Shown in pieces: positions 6,138 to 7,679 of a stretch of 7,679 nt of DNA. Numbering within the stretch: position 1 is the stretch's first letter; every line of letters begins with the position of its first letter. Source of the stretch: Pseudomonadota bacterium (lineage in GTDB: Bacteria; Pseudomonadota; Alphaproteobacteria; Rhizobiales; Xanthobacteraceae); assembly GCA_023392205.1 (NCBI GenBank), contig JAEVZN010000034.1, positions 1 to 7,679 of the forward strand, written 5' to 3'. Below the pieces are notes generated by a model that was given only the letters and a program-made list of their open reading frames with translations, was not told where the DNA came from and ran no database searches. A program made the translations under genes and the position numbers.

Positions 6138-6563
6138 GTGTTCAAACGCATTCTTGTCCCTGTCGACCTGGCCGAACCCGAACTTGCAAAGCCTGCGGTG
6201 GACACTGCGGTTGCGATGGCGCGCGGAACGTCCGGCCATGTGCGGATCGTCAATGTGATGCCGATGACGCCGGTGATGCTGGCCGAATATGTGCCGCCGG
6301 ATTTCGACGAACAGCAGCGCAAGGCGGCCGATGAAGGTCTCAAGAGACTCACGGAAGAAAGCGGACTCGAACCCGGCCAGGTGTCGGGAATTGTCCGTCA
6401 GGGCGGCATCTATCACGAGGTGATCGAGGAGGCGAAGGCGATGAATGCCGATCTCATCGTGATGACATCGCATCATCCCGACATGCGCAGCTATTTTCTG
6501 GGATCGAATGCCGGGCATGTGGTGCGCTATGCAAATTGCTCGGTGCTGGTGCTACGGAATTAG
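6138..6563 (+). CDS. Universal stress protein, UspF/UspG-like
   Basis: A 141-residue single-domain Usp protein. These cytoplasmic dimers accumulate under stress or starvation, and many bind ATP. FKRILVPVDL at 2-11 is the typical first strand with the nucleotide-contact aspartate D10. ADLIVMTSHHP forms the fourth strand and loop, and LGSNAGHVVRYANCSVLVLR closes the domain. The classical G-x2-G-x9-G(S/T) loop is incomplete: the first two glycines are replaced in SHHPDMRSYFLGS, while the final GS remains. That pattern recalls E. coli UspF (SHRP...LGSNAA). The start is GTG at 6138, with GGAGG 8 nt upstream and family-consistent residues right after. It lies 36 bp after the SixA-like gene in the same direction, and its TAG stop overlaps the TAA of the opposing membrane protein gene. 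Whether it binds ATP is open. Confidence 0.92.
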   Translation: MFKRILVPVDLAEPELAKPAVDTAVAMARGTSGHVRIVNVMPMTPVMLAEYVPPDFDEQQRKAADEGLKRLTEESGLEPGQVSGIVRQGGIYHEVIEEAKAMNADLIVMTSHHPDMRSYFLGSNAGHVVRYANCSVLVLRN

Positions 6564-7168
6564 CGTCCAAGCCAGGGCGACGATTTCGGCAACAGGTCGG
6601 CCGGCACAGCATCCAGCGTATAGCGGCGTGGCAGATTGCGCTTGAAGAAGCCGCCCAGTTGCCAAAGCAGCAAGGCGAAGAAACCGGCGAGAAACAGCGT
6701 TGCCGCCATCTCGCCCTGCTGCAACGCCCGCACGATCAGGGCTGCGACGGCAATCGCGATGGCGACAAAGACAACGAGGCCCGGCCAGTACAGGAACGCC
6801 ACCGCACCGGCTTCCAGCCGCGGCTTGCCGCCGGCCTTGGCGATGCGCTCGTGTAGATCGACAATGAAGCGCGAATAGGGTTCGTCGAGACGCTCCTGCT
6901 CCATCAGCGATTTCCACGAGGACGAGGCGATCGGGAGTTTCGGATTCTTGTCCGACCAGATCTCCGCCAGGAACCTGTAATTCTGCATGGTGACCGGCCG
7001 GAAGGCGAGCCTGATGCGCTTGATGCCGGTATAGGGCACGCGGCCGGACGCCGTTCCGAATGTCCAGACCAGCGCATCTTCGGCGAGCGCGAAGCTCCAG
7101 CCGCCGCCCATCAGGGAAGGTTTGTAGGCATAAGCGGGTGCGTGCGCGGGTGCGGTGTCCTGATCCAT
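6560..7168 (-). CDS. Hypothetical protein with two predicted membrane helices
   Basis: A 202-residue protein I do not recognise. Residues 1-18 are rich in Ala, Pro and Tyr with no signal peptide. Residues about 20-75 look like alternating beta strands (WSFALAEDALVWTF, RVPYTGIKRIRLAF, NYRFLAEIW), suggesting a small PH-like or beta-sandwich cytoplasmic domain. A helical stretch follows (about 84-112). Two hydrophobic segments at about 123-146 and 155-175 are separated by a short QQGEM turn, making a membrane hairpin. The tail (FKRNLPRRYTLDAVPADLLP) is positively charged then moderately polar, so both termini are likely cytoplasmic. The ATG has GGGAGGGAC immediately before it. It diverges from the secreted-protein gene across 155 bp and overlaps usp tail to tail by 4 bp. 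Codon use and ribosome site support a real gene; the function is unknown. Confidence 0.8.
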   Translation of the reverse strand: MDQDTAPAHAPAYAYKPSLMGGGWSFALAEDALVWTFGTASGRVPYTGIKRIRLAFRPVTMQNYRFLAEIWSDKNPKLPIASSSWKSLMEQERLDEPYSRFIVDLHERIAKAGGKPRLEAGAVAFLYWPGLVVFVAIAIAVAALIVRALQQGEMAATLFLAGFFALLLWQLGGFFKRNLPRRYTLDAVPADLLPKSSPWLGR

Positions 7169-7250
7169 GTCCCTCCCAAGGCCGCTCGGCCTCCCTGCAT
7201 TTCGACGCCTTCTAGCACGCCAAGCATCCGATTATGGGTTCCCTCGTCGC

Positions 7251-7275
7251 GGAACTCGTGCCCGCACGCGGCGTT
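7251..7275 (+). promoter_or_regulatory. EcfG-type general stress response promoter
   Basis: GGAAC at 7251-7255 and CGTT at 7272-7275 are separated by exactly 16 bp, an exact match to the GGAAC-N16/17-CGTT consensus of the alphaproteobacterial general-stress sigma factor EcfG (RpoE2/SigT). Transcription would start near 7282, about 42 nt before the ATG at 7324. A second, imperfect copy follows: GGAAC at 7282-7286, then 17 bp, then CGTC at 7304-7307. This predicts stress-inducible expression of the secreted protein downstream. Confidence 0.72.
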
Positions 7276-7323
7276 CTCCTTGGAACGTTCTTCAACCAGC
7301 GGTCGTCGGACCGAGGAGGTCGC

Positions 7324-7679
7324 ATGCCTTTCAAGCCCTGTCATCTGGTTCTCGCCGCCGGTCTCGGCGTCGGAATCGCACTGGCGCCCGGTGCCGCATT
7401 TGCCCAGACCTCCCCGAGCGCGCCGGTGACGGCGCCCCCGCCGTCCCCCATGCCGCCGGCCGCCACGACTCCGCCGCCGCAAGCCACGACACCGGGGGCC
7501 GTCAGTCCCGCCAGTCCGAATGCCGCATCGCGGCCGGTGCAACCCAATATCGGCGGCTCGCCCGTGGTCTCGCAGCCCAGCGGCACCCGTCCCTGCGGCC
7601 CGAGCGCCGTGACCGGGTCGGCCGGCACGACCGGCGCCGGAACGGTGGCCGGTGCGCCGCGGATCGATTCGTCCACGCC
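7324..7679 (+). CDS. Secreted Pro/Ala/Thr-rich protein (C-terminus beyond window)
   Basis: 118 codons are visible with no stop before the window edge. Residues 1-27 form a Sec signal peptide: K4, a hydrophobic core LVLAAGLGVGIALA, and a likely cut after AFA. The mature part is low complexity, first Pro/Thr/Ala (APPPSPMPPAATTPPPQ around 37-53), then Ser/Gly/Val/Thr up to APRIDSST, with a single cysteine C91 in RPCGPS. There is no lipobox, so it should be periplasmic or extracellular. GAGGAGGT ends 3 nt before the ATG, a strong ribosome site, and an exact EcfG-type promoter lies about 50 bp upstream. No family is recognised; compositional bias makes homology by eye unreliable. The signal peptide, ribosome site and promoter together support a real gene over the antisense frames here. 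Confidence 0.72.
   Translation, partial: MPFKPCHLVLAAGLGVGIALAPGAAFAQTSPSAPVTAPPPSPMPPAATTPPPQATTPGAVSPASPNAASRPVQPNIGGSPVVSQPSGTRPCGPSAVTGSAGTTGAGTVAGAPRIDSST

Noticed and set aside
5529..6518. 329-codon minus-strand frame opposite the SixA-like and usp genes
   Set aside because: It spans two well-identified plus-strand genes and gives an Arg/His-rich product with no domain.
7111..7676. 143- and 111-codon minus-strand frames opposite the secreted protein
   Set aside because: They are Gly/Arg/Ala-rich antisense frames. The plus strand has a signal peptide, a strong ribosome site and a stress promoter.

Overview
The window reads as chromosomal DNA of a high-G+C alphaproteobacterium, most likely of the Hyphomicrobiales (Bradyrhizobium/Rhodopseudomonas/Xanthobacteraceae type). 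Support comes from the strong third-position G/C bias, which also creates long antisense shadow ORFs; from a sigma-54 type promoter in front of a flagellar hook gene; and from a GGAAC-N16-CGTT promoter of the kind used by the alphaproteobacterial general-stress sigma factor EcfG. No tRNA, rRNA, CRISPR array, insertion sequence or phage gene was seen.

Layout. (1) 1-1738, minus: a hook protein gene (flgE) that runs off the left edge. Its roughly 200-bp upstream region holds a near-consensus -24/-12 promoter, a 5'UTR hairpin and a 9-bp inverted repeat at enhancer distance. (2) 1947-3053, minus: an msrA-msrB operon for methionine sulfoxide repair in which both enzymes carry export signals. (3) 3239-4084, plus: a MoxR/CoxD-type AAA+ ATPase, divergent from msrA and without its usual VWA-domain partner. 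(4) 4108-5532, minus: a DAO-family FAD amine/amino-acid oxidoreductase. (5) 5574-6563, plus: a SixA-like histidine phosphatase followed by a UspF-like universal stress protein, probably co-transcribed. (6) 6560-7168, minus: an unrecognised protein with two predicted membrane helices, whose stop codon overlaps that of the usp gene. (7) 7324 to the right edge, plus: a secreted Pro/Ala/Thr-rich protein behind an EcfG-type promoter.

Function. The genes form small independent units rather than one pathway. A loose theme of envelope and stress functions can be inferred: exported Msr enzymes, a universal stress protein and an EcfG-driven secreted protein, next to flagellar hook assembly. I do not see a clearly novel multi-gene system. 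The most informative signals are the two promoters, the hook gene's upstream architecture, the orphan MoxR ATPase and the two unrecognised proteins at the right end.
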